The notes under the pieces are model-generated. The model was not told where the DNA came from and made no database searches. It saw nothing but the letters and a program-made list of their open reading frames with translations. DNA of 64,000 nucleotides from Paenibacillus sophorae (GTDB taxonomy: Bacteria > Bacillota > Bacilli > Paenibacillales > Paenibacillaceae): contig NZ_CP076607.1 in NCBI RefSeq assembly GCF_018966525.1, positions 5,803,721 through 5,867,720 of the forward strand, given 5' to 3'. This document shows positions 21,492-28,621 of this stretch, piece after piece. Position 1 is the stretch's first letter. Every line of letters starts with the position of its first letter. A program made the position numbers and the translations under genes.

Positions 21492-22661
21492 TTATGAGGT
21501 TGTAACTTCCTTCATGCCTTCTATGAGAATTTGAGCAACCTCCGGCCGGGAGAATTCCGGCGGCGGGCATACTCCTTCACGCAGCATGGCGCGAACTTTG
21601 GTACCCGACAAGGCTACATGATCTTCTTTGGTATGAGGGCAAGTCTTACTTGAAGCCATGTTTCCGCATTTCTTGCAGAAGAAGCTGTGTTCGAAGAACA
21701 GCGGCGTTATGTCCAGTTCATCGGCAGTGAAGTTGGAGAAAATCTCCTGTGCTTCATACGTACCGTAGTAATCGCCTACGCCAGCATGGTCGCGGCCTAC
21801 GATGAAATGGGTGCAGCCGTAATTTTTGCGGACCATGGCATGGAAAATCGCTTCACGCGGACCCGCATAACGCATGGCTGCCGGGAATACGCCAAGGAAC
21901 GTCCGGTTCTGCGGATAATAATTTTCGAGCAGGGCCAGGTAACTCTTCATGCGGACATTCGCCGGCACATCATCCGACTTCGTCTCGCCCACCAGCGGGT
22001 TCAGGAACAGTCCGTCTACAATCTCCATCGCAGACTTTTGAATGTATTCATGAGCGCGGTGAACGGGATTCCGGGTCTGGAAGCCTACAACCGTTCTCCA
22101 GCCTTTTTCCGCAAAAATTTCGCGTGTCTTGGCCGGATCAAAATAAAACTCTCCGAATTTCTCCGGCTGCGGACGGTTCAGCACCGTGATCGGACCGCCG
22201 ACGTAGGTTGCATTACGGGCAAGCAGCTTGCTTACGCCCGGATGCTCCGGGTCGGTTGTCTTAAATACATTCTGCGCTTCGGCCTGCTGATCGACACTGT
22301 AAATGCTCTTAACATCCAGAAGTCCGTATATTTTACCGTCCTCTTCACCGACCAAAGCTACTTGCTCTCCGATCGTCAAAGCCGCGGCTTCCTCATCGCT
22401 GAGAGACAGCGTAATCGGAATGCTCCATACCGTTCCGCTCGCAAGACGCATATTCTTGACTACGGAATGATAGTCCTCTTCGTTCAGAAAACCGGTTAGC
22501 GGTGAAAATGCGCCGACACCGATCAAGTCCAAATCAGAAATCGTCCATGTATTAATGGCGATCCGCTTGAAGCCTGCCGCTTCCTGAAGCAGCCGTTCTC
22601 TCTCCTTGCCCTCAGCTATCCGATTGATCAACGTTCCGCCATGCGGAAGGATTGCAGTCAT
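21492..22661 (-). CDS. sat: Sulfate adenylyltransferase (ATP sulfurylase)
   Basis: 389 aa, the length of the single-subunit bacterial enzyme. It shows the nucleotide-binding [12 protein letters not shown] (HxxH) and [12 protein letters not shown] motifs, and a cysteine cluster ([15 protein letters not shown]) that binds zinc in part of the family. It makes APS from sulfate and ATP, the first step of sulfate assimilation. It is 38 nt downstream of cysH, which reduces the product, so they form a sulfur-assimilation unit. Confidence 0.95.
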   Translation of the reverse strand: MTAILPHGGTLINRIAEGKERERLLQEAAGFKRIAINTWTISDLDLIGVGAFSPLTGFLNEEDYHSVVKNMRLASGTVWSIPITLSLSDEEAAALTIGEQVALVGEEDGKIYGLLDVKSIYSVDQQAEAQNVFKTTDPEHPGVSKLLARNATYVGGPITVLNRPQPEKFGEFYFDPAKTREIFAEKGWRTVVGFQTRNPVHRAHEYIQKSAMEIVDGLFLNPLVGETKSDDVPANVRMKSYLALLENYYPQNRTFLGVFPAAMRYAGPREAIFHAMVRKNYGCTHFIVGRDHAGVGDYYGTYEAQEIFSNFTADELDITPLFFEHSFFCKKCGNMASSKTCPHTKEDHVALSGTKVRAMLREGVCPPPEFSRPEVAQILIEGMKEVTTS

Positions 22662-22699
22662 CTAAATCTTCCCTTCTCTGTTGTAACGATTAATATGTC

Positions 22700-23392
22700 T
22701 TACTTGTGGAGTCCACATTCCGTCTTATCGGAGCCGGACCAGCGTCCCGCACGCGGATCTTCGCCAGGCATAACGGCGCGTGTGCAATGCTCGCAGCCAA
22801 TGCTCGGGAAATGACGGTCATGCAGCGGGTTATAGATCACGTCGTTGCTGCGGATATAGTTCCATACATCTTCGGTCGTCCAGTCCGCAATCGGGTTGAA
22901 TTTTACCAGACCAAATTTGTAATCATATTCGATCTTCTTCGCATTGGCGCGAGTTGGGGCTTGATCGCGGCGAATGCCGGTAATCCATGCATCGTATTGG
23001 GACAGAATCCGCGTCAAAGGTTCTACTTTGCGGATATTGCAGCATTGGTTCGGTTCTGTTTTCCAGAGCTCCTCGCCAAACTGTTGGGCTTGCTCCTCAG
23101 GAGTGATTTGCGGGGAGACCCGCACAAATTCCAAATTATATTTGGCTTCCATCTTGTCTCTAGTTTCATAGGTTTCCTGGAAGTGAAAATCCGTATCCAA
23201 GTAGAAAACATCGGTAGATGGACTCACCTTCTGCAGCATGTCGACCAGCACAACGTCCTCGGCTCCAAAGCTGCAGGCAAACGTTATATTTGGAAAAGTT
23301 TCCACCGCCCAGCGAATGATCTCCTCCGGCGTGGCATGCTCTAATTCTTCAGCCTTCACTTTGATTAGCTCTTCTTTTTCAAGCAAATTCAT
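22700..23392 (-). CDS. cysH: Assimilatory APS/PAPS reductase CysH
   Basis: 230 aa from ATG 23392 (GGAGGAATATGCA upstream); longer in-frame starts lack a binding site. The P-loop-like SFGAED segment, QCCNIRKVEPL and GCEHC give the Cys-Cys...Cys-x-x-Cys pattern of the [4Fe-4S] reductases that favour APS. The C-terminal ECGLHK carries the catalytic cysteine. Together with sat it turns sulfate into sulfite. A promoter lies ~70 nt upstream. Confidence 0.93.
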   Translation of the reverse strand: MNLLEKEELIKVKAEELEHATPEEIIRWAVETFPNITFACSFGAEDVVLVDMLQKVSPSTDVFYLDTDFHFQETYETRDKMEAKYNLEFVRVSPQITPEEQAQQFGEELWKTEPNQCCNIRKVEPLTRILSQYDAWITGIRRDQAPTRANAKKIEYDYKFGLVKFNPIADWTTEDVWNYIRSNDVIYNPLHDRHFPSIGCEHCTRAVMPGEDPRAGRWSGSDKTECGLHK

Positions 23393-23458
23393 TGCATATT
23401 CCTCCATCCCAGTATAAAACTTCACCAGCTTAAATTCCAACTAAGTTAATATGAAATA

Positions 23459-23486
23459 AGTATATAACTTTCCCATGGGATGTCAA
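23459..23486 (-). promoter_or_regulatory. Promoter of cysH-sat
   Basis: The minus strand has TTGACA (23481-23486), a 16-nt spacer and TATACT (23459-23464). The spacer contains the 10-bp palindrome TCCCATGGGA, a possible operator for a sulfur regulator. Downstream TTAACTTAGTTGGAATTTA is also AT-rich; a CymR-type site cannot be called with certainty. Confidence 0.7.
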
Positions 23487-23593
23487 TGATATTTCAGCAT
23501 TAAAACATTGCAAATTGACATTTCCCTATAAATTTTAAAGAAATTTGCTTAGGTGATTCAGCTACCAAACTGTAGGAGTGGGTACCCTAACAT

Positions 23594-23625
23594 AAAAGCC
23601 CCTGGCTGCGAGGGCCAGAGGCTTG
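23594..23625 (-). terminator. Original rpsI transcription terminator
   Basis: The minus strand GCCTCTGGC, loop CCCTCGCA, GCCAGGGGC and TTTTAT form a terminator 27 nt after the S9 stop codon. It now serves only the severed rpsI tail, or prophage read-through. Confidence 0.85.
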
Positions 23626-23648
23626 AATTCCTTGATACACAAGGGATT

Positions 23649-23708
23649 TTAACGTTTCGAGAACTGAGGTGCACGACGAGCCGCTTTAAGGCCGTATTTC
23701 TTACGTTC
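23649..23708 (-). pseudogene. rpsI: Severed 3' end of rpsI (ribosomal protein S9): prophage attachment site (attL)
   Basis: The minus strand codes ERKKYGLKAARRAPQFSKR followed by TAA, the highly conserved C-terminus of ribosomal protein S9. Directly upstream the frame reads TAA, so only 19 codons survive and the rest of rpsI is absent here. This is what remains when a phage integrates into the 3' end of a gene and restores the gene at the other junction. The core crossover must lie within 23649-23708 or slightly beyond. Confidence 0.9.
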
Positions 23709-23833
23709 TTAAATATTCAATTCCGATTAGTTCCGATAACCCCACTATAATAGGAAACTTCTCAAAACAAGATAGGGTTATTTCCGATGTTTTCAGGTAC
23801 AAATATGGTCAAAATATGGTCACGAACCCGGCA
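23709..23833. other. Phage-side att arm region with repeats
   Basis: Three TTCCGAT copies (23721, 23731, 23782) and two ATATGGTCA copies (23803 and 23814, 11 nt apart) lie within 110 nt of the crossover. ATAACCC/GGGTTAT form an inverted pair around 23736-23780. These are candidate arm-type integrase or excisionase sites. No gene is seen. Confidence 0.45.
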
Positions 23834-24106
23834 TTAAGTTGACGGGTTCTCCACCTTCAAGATGTCGCGAAATGGCACCTTGATTATATCATTGAATCCC
23901 TGATTAATGTGAATCTGTTGTCGGTCGCCGTCGAGCTTTTCAACGGTTCCTTGCACGGTTCCATACTTCCAGACCATCACGATAACCGGCTTGTCATTCT
24001 CTTTTGCCTCTTCAAGCTGTTCGGCTATTTCCTGCTGAGTGAACTCATCTAATTTGGGGCGATCATCAGTTTTTCGTCTGGTTGACGGCTTCGGTATTGC
24101 TGTCAT
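23834..24106 (-). CDS. YolD-like protein
   Basis: About 90 aa; the start is ATG 24106 or one of the clustered ATGs just upstream, behind GAAAGGATGATG. The C-terminal half (KPVIVMVWKYGTVQGTVEKL and INQGFNDIIKVPFRDILKVE) is the YolD-like fold found in Bacillus prophages and often next to Y-family polymerase genes (UvrX). No polymerase is adjacent here. The function is not established. It is the phage gene nearest to the attachment site. Confidence 0.75.
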   Translation of the reverse strand: MTAIPKPSTRRKTDDRPKLDEFTQQEIAEQLEEAKENDKPVIVMVWKYGTVQGTVEKLDGDRQQIHINQGFNDIIKVPFRDILKVENPST

Positions 24107-24185
24107 AATCATCATCCTTTCGAACATTTGTTCCTGTATTATATACGAATAAACGTTCCTATTTCAATGACTAGAGGTGACATTT

Positions 24186-24431
24186 TTGATAAAACAATCA
24201 TATATCGAAGCGTCGGAACGACTGCTGGAGCACGCCCGCCGCGTAACCTACCACGCTCATAAAATCAACAAGCTTCAAGCACAGCGGAGTGATTATCTCA
24301 GTGGACGGATAGAGCAGCAACCTTCGGAAACCCGTCATGCTCGGCTGCATCAATACAAGGTGGCCGTGAGCCTCCGGCTATCTGAAATTAAATTCTCTCG
24401 GGAGGATCAACTATGCAAATCGAATCCATGA
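24186..24431 (+). CDS. Hypothetical helical protein
   Basis: 81 aa. TTG 24186 is preferred because AGAGGTGAC lies 5-6 nt upstream; a GTG at 24177 is also in frame. The protein is basic and helical (SERLLEHARRVTYHAHKINK) with no domain I recognise. It overlaps the next gene by 19 nt and is divergent from the YolD-like gene, so the three probably form a small left-end module. Confidence 0.6.
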   Translation: MIKQSYIEASERLLEHARRVTYHAHKINKLQAQRSDYLSGRIEQQPSETRHARLHQYKVAVSLRLSEIKFSREDQLCKSNP

Positions 24432-24667
24432 AGCTCAAGCAGTTTGTTGATGCCTTCTTTGAGCGCCCGCAGTCACACATTTATACCCGGCCAGAAATAT
24501 CCTTCCTTCTGGCTAATAAAACAGATGTTTGGGATATCGTCGGATGGCCTGGGGCTGTCGCTATTTATCGAAACAGCCAATTCAAGAACATGGATGAAGG
24601 ATACGGTGAAGCCACGCCCATTCTGGTGATCCATAAGAAACCGGAGTGTATGAATCGCACATTGTAG
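24413..24667 (+). CDS. Hypothetical protein
   Basis: 84 aa from ATG 24413 with GGGAGGATC upstream. It begins MQIESMKLKQFVDAFFERPQ and has a compact mixed fold pattern (DVWDIVGWPGAVAIYRNSQF). I do not recognise the family. The overlap with the preceding gene indicates co-translation. Confidence 0.6.
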   Translation: MQIESMKLKQFVDAFFERPQSHIYTRPEISFLLANKTDVWDIVGWPGAVAIYRNSQFKNMDEGYGEATPILVIHKKPECMNRTL

Positions 24668-24722
24668 GGTAAGGAAATGTTTCCTGACTTGCTAATAAAG
24701 TAAAAATAAATAATCAACACAG

Positions 24723-24751
24723 TTGAAATACGTATTGATACGTGTTATAAT
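24723..24751 (+). promoter_or_regulatory. hicAB promoter with direct-repeat operator
   Basis: TTGAAA (24723-24728), a 17-nt spacer and TATAAT (24746-24751) make a near-consensus promoter. The spacer contains ATACGT twice (10 nt apart; the first copy is in the palindrome ATACGTAT). HicB antitoxins autorepress by binding such repeats at their own promoter, so this is the likely operator. Confidence 0.85.
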
Positions 24752-24776
24752 ATATTCAGGAGGTGAGGGAGAGAGG

Positions 24777-24971
24777 ATGAAGAGTTATTCTTCAAGAGAG
24801 GTGCTACAAATCTTACGGGAAAATGGTTGGTACAAAGTCCATTCGGTCGGCGATCACTTCCAATTCAAACATCCGACGATTAAGGGCAAAGTAACTATAA
24901 CCCATCCGGTGAAGGATGTAGCACTACATATCCTAAAGGATATCGAAAAGAAGACGGGGCTAAAGTTTTAG
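24777..24971 (+). CDS. hicA: HicA-type mRNA interferase toxin
   Basis: 64 aa from ATG 24777 (AGGAGGTGAGG upstream). It has the double-stranded-RNA-binding-like HicA fold, with the catalytic histidine in VGDHFQFKHP (His27; GSHxxF-type motif with Asp in place of Ser) and the ending ILKDIEKKTGLKF usual for the family. HicA cleaves mRNA and tmRNA when freed from HicB. The prophage may use it for maintenance or defence. Confidence 0.9.
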   Translation: MKSYSSREVLQILRENGWYKVHSVGDHFQFKHPTIKGKVTITHPVKDVALHILKDIEKKTGLKF

Positions 24972-25050
24972 CCCCACCCCTTCTTTTTATAAAATAAATA
25001 TAAATAAAAATTGAGATTTGATTCTCAAAAACTGAAAGGGTGATCACATT

Positions 25051-25434
25051 TTGAAAAAGAGTTACACCTATCCGGCCGTTCTGAACTTCACGGATAAACA
25101 TATAGAGATATGGTTTCCGGACTTGGAAGAGGCTATTTCCCAAGCAGACAACGTGGAACAGGCTGTTAGACGGGCAAACGAAGTATTGAAACTTACGATC
25201 GAAAGCCGTTTAGAGGACAAAGAGGAAATTCCGCAGGCGACTCCGCTGAATGAAATTACCTTGAAAGAAAACCAGCGTACTATCGTTGCAACGGCCGTTT
25301 TGAATGAAAAGGTGACATACGTCAAAAAGACCCTGACTATTCCAGACGATCTGAACGAGGCTGCCGAGGTTGCGGGTCTGAACTTCTCCCAGGTCCTTCA
25401 ACGGGCACTTCGTGAGGAATTAAATCGCAACTAA
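25051..25434 (+). CDS. hicB: HicB-type antitoxin
   Basis: 127 aa from TTG 25051 with GAAAGGGTGATC upstream. The N-terminal ~60 residues are the partly degraded RNase-H-like HicB fold (YPAVLNFTDKHIEIWFPDLEE). The C-terminal 35 residues (KKTLTIPDDLNEAAEVAGLN and on) look like a ribbon-helix-helix DNA-binding domain. It neutralises HicA and represses the promoter at 24723-24751. A hammerhead ribozyme candidate starts 20 nt after its stop. Confidence 0.9.
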   Translation: MKKSYTYPAVLNFTDKHIEIWFPDLEEAISQADNVEQAVRRANEVLKLTIESRLEDKEEIPQATPLNEITLKENQRTIVATAVLNEKVTYVKKTLTIPDDLNEAAEVAGLNFSQVLQRALREELNRN

Positions 25435-25453
25435 TGAAACATAAAATAGTGAT

Positions 25454-25536
25454 GTAGCCTCGCCTGATGATGGCCGGATGGGAACCGGCCGAAACGTCTT
25501 CCCCAGCAATGGGGAAACGTCGCGGGAACCCGCTAC
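25454..25536 (+). ncRNA. Type I hammerhead ribozyme (candidate)
   Basis: All hammerhead parts are present in order. Stem I is GTAGC+CTCGC (25454-25463) with GCGGG+GCTAC (25522-25526, 25532-25536) and a 5-nt bulge AACCC. The core is CTGATGA (25464-25470). Stem II is GGCCGG/CCGGCC (25472-25490) with loop ATGGGAA. GAAA follows at 25491-25494. Stem III is ACGT+TTCCCC/GGGGAA+ACGT (25494-25520) with one bulged C. Cleavage is expected after C25521 (GUC). Loop II GGG can pair with CCC of the stem I bulge, the usual tertiary contact. One extra U sits between A9 and stem II. Confidence 0.85.
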
Positions 25537-25540
25537 GAGT

Positions 25541-25565
25541 TGGCCGTGCATGGCTGGCCTTTATA
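25541..25565 (+). terminator. Weak hairpin after the ribozyme
   Basis: TGGCC and GGCCT strands (25541-25545 and 25555-25560) can pair around GTGCATGGCT, followed by TTTATAT. It may end the hicAB-ribozyme transcript, but the T run is short. Confidence 0.4.
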
Positions 25566-25652
25566 TAAAAATTCATCTTCACTCTTTCGAACGAAACCCC
25601 GATAATAGTAATGCGTAAATATTTCCATTACATATTTTAGGGGGAAAGAGAA

Positions 25653-26408
25653 ATGTGGTTGTTCTTTGAAGTTGTTGGTTTTTTTGGTTTTATTATTTTT
25701 TTAGTCATGTCTATTGTTGCAAAGATCAAGAAGAGACCCACTGTGAAAAGAAACTTCATAGTTACAGTTGTCGGACTCGTGCTGTTTATAATTGGAGTTG
25801 CAAACATTGATCCCGAAGACACCGAGGCTTCGACAGCGCCCGAACCTACCGCTGCGGTCACGGCAATCACGTCTCCGATCGTTACGGCAGAACCCACAGC
25901 TACTGCCGAAAGCGTTAACGAAGGTGTTGCTAGTGCAGTGGTTGAACCAACGAACGCTCCAACATCAGAGCCAACATCGGCACCATCCAAACAACCTGCC
26001 GAAGTTCCTGAATCCGCCCAAACTGAGGCTCATGATTGGGAATCGCAAATAGCGACCATCGTAACATCTGGCGGTAGCCAAACAGAAAAAGCCGATGCTG
26101 CGGAGATGCTTGCAAGAAACTATCAACCACAGCAAGAAGAATGGGAAAAATTCATCTTATACATTGTAAAAGAGTATCGTAGCGGAAATTATTTAGCACA
26201 AATAGACAACTCGGAATATATGCTGACCAATATATTCAAATCAGTGGTTGTTGAGCGAAACAGCAAGGACGGGCTTCCAATCAAGGATTTTGCATATGAT
26301 TTTTACCAAAACACGAAGTATACATATCGAGGAGCGGATACACCGGATAGCGAATCGGTGAAGTCGAACGAGGAACAAATGAAGGAAGCTCTTGCTCAAT
26401 TAAAATGA
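25653..26408 (+). CDS. Membrane-anchored protein with Thr/Pro/Ala-rich linker
   Basis: 251 aa from ATG 25653 behind AGGGGGAAAGAG. Two membrane spans (~3-22 and ~33-50) are followed by an 80-residue linker rich in Ala, Thr, Pro and Glu, then a ~120-residue helical domain (ASGGSQTEKADAAEMLARNY-like region onward). I do not recognise the domain. It is on the plus strand, opposite to the phage structural genes, next to the lysis cassette, which fits a lysogenic-conversion (moron) gene such as superinfection exclusion. That role is inferred. Confidence 0.65.
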   Translation: MWLFFEVVGFFGFIIFLVMSIVAKIKKRPTVKRNFIVTVVGLVLFIIGVANIDPEDTEASTAPEPTAAVTAITSPIVTAEPTATAESVNEGVASAVVEPTNAPTSEPTSAPSKQPAEVPESAQTEAHDWESQIATIVTSGGSQTEKADAAEMLARNYQPQQEEWEKFILYIVKEYRSGNYLAQIDNSEYMLTNIFKSVVVERNSKDGLPIKDFAYDFYQNTKYTYRGADTPDSESVKSNEEQMKEALAQLK

Positions 26409-26444
26409 GAAAAATCCCCGCTGGCACACACCGGCGGGGATTTT
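26409..26444. terminator. Bidirectional terminator between moron gene and lysis genes
   Basis: AAAATCCCCGC...GCGGGGATTTT pair perfectly around CTGGCACACACCG-type loop bases (AAATCCCCGCtgg...ccgGCGGGGATTTT). With A/T tracts on both sides it can stop both the plus-strand gene and the minus-strand lysis operon. Confidence 0.88.
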
Positions 26445-26467
26445 CATATTCCCAATCGTTTGTGAAT

Positions 26468-26689
26468 TTACTCGGACGTCGCGTCGTCCGATCCCGCAGC
26501 CTTACCATCCGTATACGCCTCTGCCAGCATGTACACCGCGCAGGCACCCACGGCTGTGATAATCCCCGTCACTTTAACCGCTGTGTCATCAGATGCGCCA
26601 ATGGCTCCCAGGATCGACGTACCGAGTGCTGCCGCCAGCGCCCAAAACTTGCGAGACGACAGCTTTGCTTTCCAGTTGACTTTGTTCAT
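26468..26689 (-). CDS. Phage holin
   Basis: 73 aa. One to two hydrophobic segments (FWALAAALGTSILGAIG and VTGIITAVGACAVYMLAEAY) lie between a charged N-terminus (MNKVNWKAKLSSRK) and a short acidic C-terminus. This matches small phage holins that sit directly downstream of the endolysin; the holin opens the membrane to release the amidase. Confidence 0.85.
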   Translation of the reverse strand: MNKVNWKAKLSSRKFWALAAALGTSILGAIGASDDTAVKVTGIITAVGACAVYMLAEAYTDGKAAGSDDATSE

Positions 26690-26691
26690 TA

Positions 26692-27411
26692 TTATTTATC
26701 CCCCTTGCTAGTGATGTTTACGGTTTTGGCTATGGCATCATAGGTAACCGTAGCACCTAAAGCTTCTGCCACAGCACGCGCCGGCGTGTAGGTAGTTCCT
26801 TCATCCAGCACGCCGTCCGCAATCTTCTTACCATCCACTTTAACCGTCACAACGGTATCTTTCTTCACTTCCTCGTCCTCCTTTTTTTGAAGCGCAGAAT
26901 ACAGGCGAGTCCACGGGAAATTCGGACCCGGGCAGTATGGCTTCCGGACCGGGTCAACCTGGAAATGCCCAATGACATGCTTGCTGTCCAGCGTCATCTC
27001 ACGCCCATAAATGCGCTTGACCTCGCTGGCGATATGCTTGTGTAACCAAACGGACGCGGCAAACTGCGCCTCAGTCAGCGTGCCGTCAGTGCCTTCATGC
27101 TCAATGCTGACGGTATATTTGTTGGGATTGGTCGGCGCCTGCTCTTTTACAATGGCTGCAGTCGCCTTCGGGATAGCAGCATAAGCTATTCCATTTGCCC
27201 AGGCCATCTTTTGGATGTCCACAAATTGGTGAATCTCCCCGGCCCGGGAAACACCAAAGTGGGCGCTGCTCCCTCTGTTGTCCTCCGAGGTAAACCAGGC
27301 ATCCATGCTGCCCATCGTCCCGCCGCTGATGTGGTCTACAATGGCAATAGGCACATGGCCATCCCGGCTGCTGTAATTCGTATACTGATTGCCTTTTTGA
27401 ATGATTTTCAT
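26692..27411 (-). CDS. N-acetylmuramoyl-L-alanine amidase endolysin
   Basis: 239 aa. The N-terminal ~165 residues are an Amidase_2 (T7-lysozyme-like) domain with zinc-binding histidines and partner motifs in VDHISGG, SAHFGVSRAG, VSIEHEGTDG and VIGHFQVDP...CPG. The C-terminal ~60 residues (VTVKVDGKKIADGVLDEG, RAVAEALGATVTYDAIAKTV) are a copper-amine-oxidase-N-like (stalk) domain often attached to Paenibacillus cell-wall enzymes, probably for wall binding. Confidence 0.92.
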   Translation of the reverse strand: MKIIQKGNQYTNYSSRDGHVPIAIVDHISGGTMGSMDAWFTSEDNRGSSAHFGVSRAGEIHQFVDIQKMAWANGIAYAAIPKATAAIVKEQAPTNPNKYTVSIEHEGTDGTLTEAQFAASVWLHKHIASEVKRIYGREMTLDSKHVIGHFQVDPVRKPYCPGPNFPWTRLYSALQKKEDEEVKKDTVVTVKVDGKKIADGVLDEGTTYTPARAVAEALGATVTYDAIAKTVNITSKGDK

Positions 27412-27420
27412 ATTGGCCTC

Positions 27421-27705
27421 CTACTCCTCTAATTTATCCAAGCGCTTATTCGCCTGTATTGACGCTTCTTCTACCCGAGTCACACGCTCTGCCAGCGCGT
27501 TGGTGCGCTCCCCCTGCACTCGCACGTCTACCCGAATATCGTCAACGCCCTTTTTGATGTAATCCATATCGGATCGGATCGCAGCTCCGCTACTGGCCCG
27601 CTGCTCCGTGTCCTTTTTGGTTGCGCTGGCGCGGCCAAGCCATCCGAGTATCACTCCGCTGATAATACCTATTGCTGCCATAAGAGACGAAACTTCAACC
27701 TTCAC
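27421..27705 (-). CDS. XhlA/holin-associated membrane protein
   Basis: 94 aa from GTG 27705, chosen for the GGCGGGGAG upstream. One N-terminal membrane span (LMAAIGIISGVILGWLG) is followed by a heptad-patterned helix (IKKGVDDIRVDVRVQGERTN, ALAERVTRVEEA, LDKLEE) as in haemolysin XhlA-like proteins of PBSX and relatives. It sits just before the endolysin in the lysis cassette and probably supports holin function. Confidence 0.7.
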   Translation of the reverse strand: MKVEVSSLMAAIGIISGVILGWLGRASATKKDTEQRASSGAAIRSDMDYIKKGVDDIRVDVRVQGERTNALAERVTRVEEASIQANKRLDKLEE

Positions 27706-27800
27706 GCACTCCCCGCCTTCTCTCTTTTGTGACAATATATAAGCCCCCGGTGATCCGAGGGCATAAAAAATACGGCTATACAGCGCGATGTTCAAATCAC

Positions 27801-28607
27801 TTACACCAGGATTCCAAAAGCATAGACCTCTTTGTACGTATCGGTCGTGTTCGTGAAGCGTACGTACAAGGCATCGGCCGGTTCTGGCAGCTCGGCGACC
27901 CCTCCGGTTACTGGAACAAAACCGGAAACCGTGGCCCCGACTTCGACGCCTATCCCTTCCTGCGCTTCGAGATAAAGCTGGATCGTGTCGGCAGCCGTTC
28001 CCAGCTGCAGCTTAACCGTCCGGCATGTGCCGCCCGGGTGGATGGCCATAATCCCGTCGCCAAGGTTTGCGGCGTGGTCAGCCAGTTCGGACGAAAAACT
28101 CGCCGGTTCAAAATCTTCATCGTAGTAAACCAGCCGGAGATTTGGAGAAGCTTTTTCAAGGCTGACCAGCTTCGCCTCGTGAAGATCGTCATATGTGAAC
28201 AGGCTGGGCTGCTCGGCAAAGGTCACCTGGTAAGCTTCGATATTCGGGACCATGATCGGCAGCAGGTCTTCCCATTCAGTCGGGACGCGGGCGGTATTGC
28301 TCGCCGGTGTTACGCTGCCGTCTTCGTTTACCAGCTTATATTCCTGGGTCACTTCTTCCCAGGCTGTGGGTATCCGGGCCGTCGTGACTTCGTCGTATGT
28401 TTCCTGCCCGTCTTCGCCCGGGACCGGATTGCTTTGGTACAGCAGCTGGCCGTCTCCATTGGTTTTCTGCCGTTCGCCGTTCGCCCTTTGCAGGGTTTTT
28501 ACGGCGGTGATCGGGTAGGGCAGCTGCAGCGTATATTCGCAGGGACCGGCCGGGCGGTTAAGCCCGGATACGGCGTGGTCCTGTCTACTGAAAATTACGG
28601 TTTCCAT
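27801..28607 (-). CDS. Hypothetical tail-associated protein
   Basis: 268 aa from ATG 28607. The first half holds a strand-rich region with ANGERQKTNGDGQLLYQSNP and two TARIPTAWEE / ARVPTEWED repeats. The second half ends in a beta-sandwich-like segment (SGFVPVTGGVAELPEPADAL). It directly follows the 1269-aa fibre gene, so it may be a fibre accessory or chaperone. I do not recognise the family. Confidence 0.6.
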   Translation of the reverse strand: METVIFSRQDHAVSGLNRPAGPCEYTLQLPYPITAVKTLQRANGERQKTNGDGQLLYQSNPVPGEDGQETYDEVTTARIPTAWEEVTQEYKLVNEDGSVTPASNTARVPTEWEDLLPIMVPNIEAYQVTFAEQPSLFTYDDLHEAKLVSLEKASPNLRLVYYDEDFEPASFSSELADHAANLGDGIMAIHPGGTCRTVKLQLGTAADTIQLYLEAQEGIGVEVGATVSGFVPVTGGVAELPEPADALYVRFTNTTDTYKEVYAFGILV

Positions 28608-28621
28608 TCACGTGAACCTCC

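Noticed and set aside
25454..25536. Reading the hairpin string as only a strong terminator or a known riboswitch
   Set aside because: There is no T run after the stems, and the hammerhead core letters fall exactly in the junctions; I could not fit riboswitch consensus sequences that I remember.
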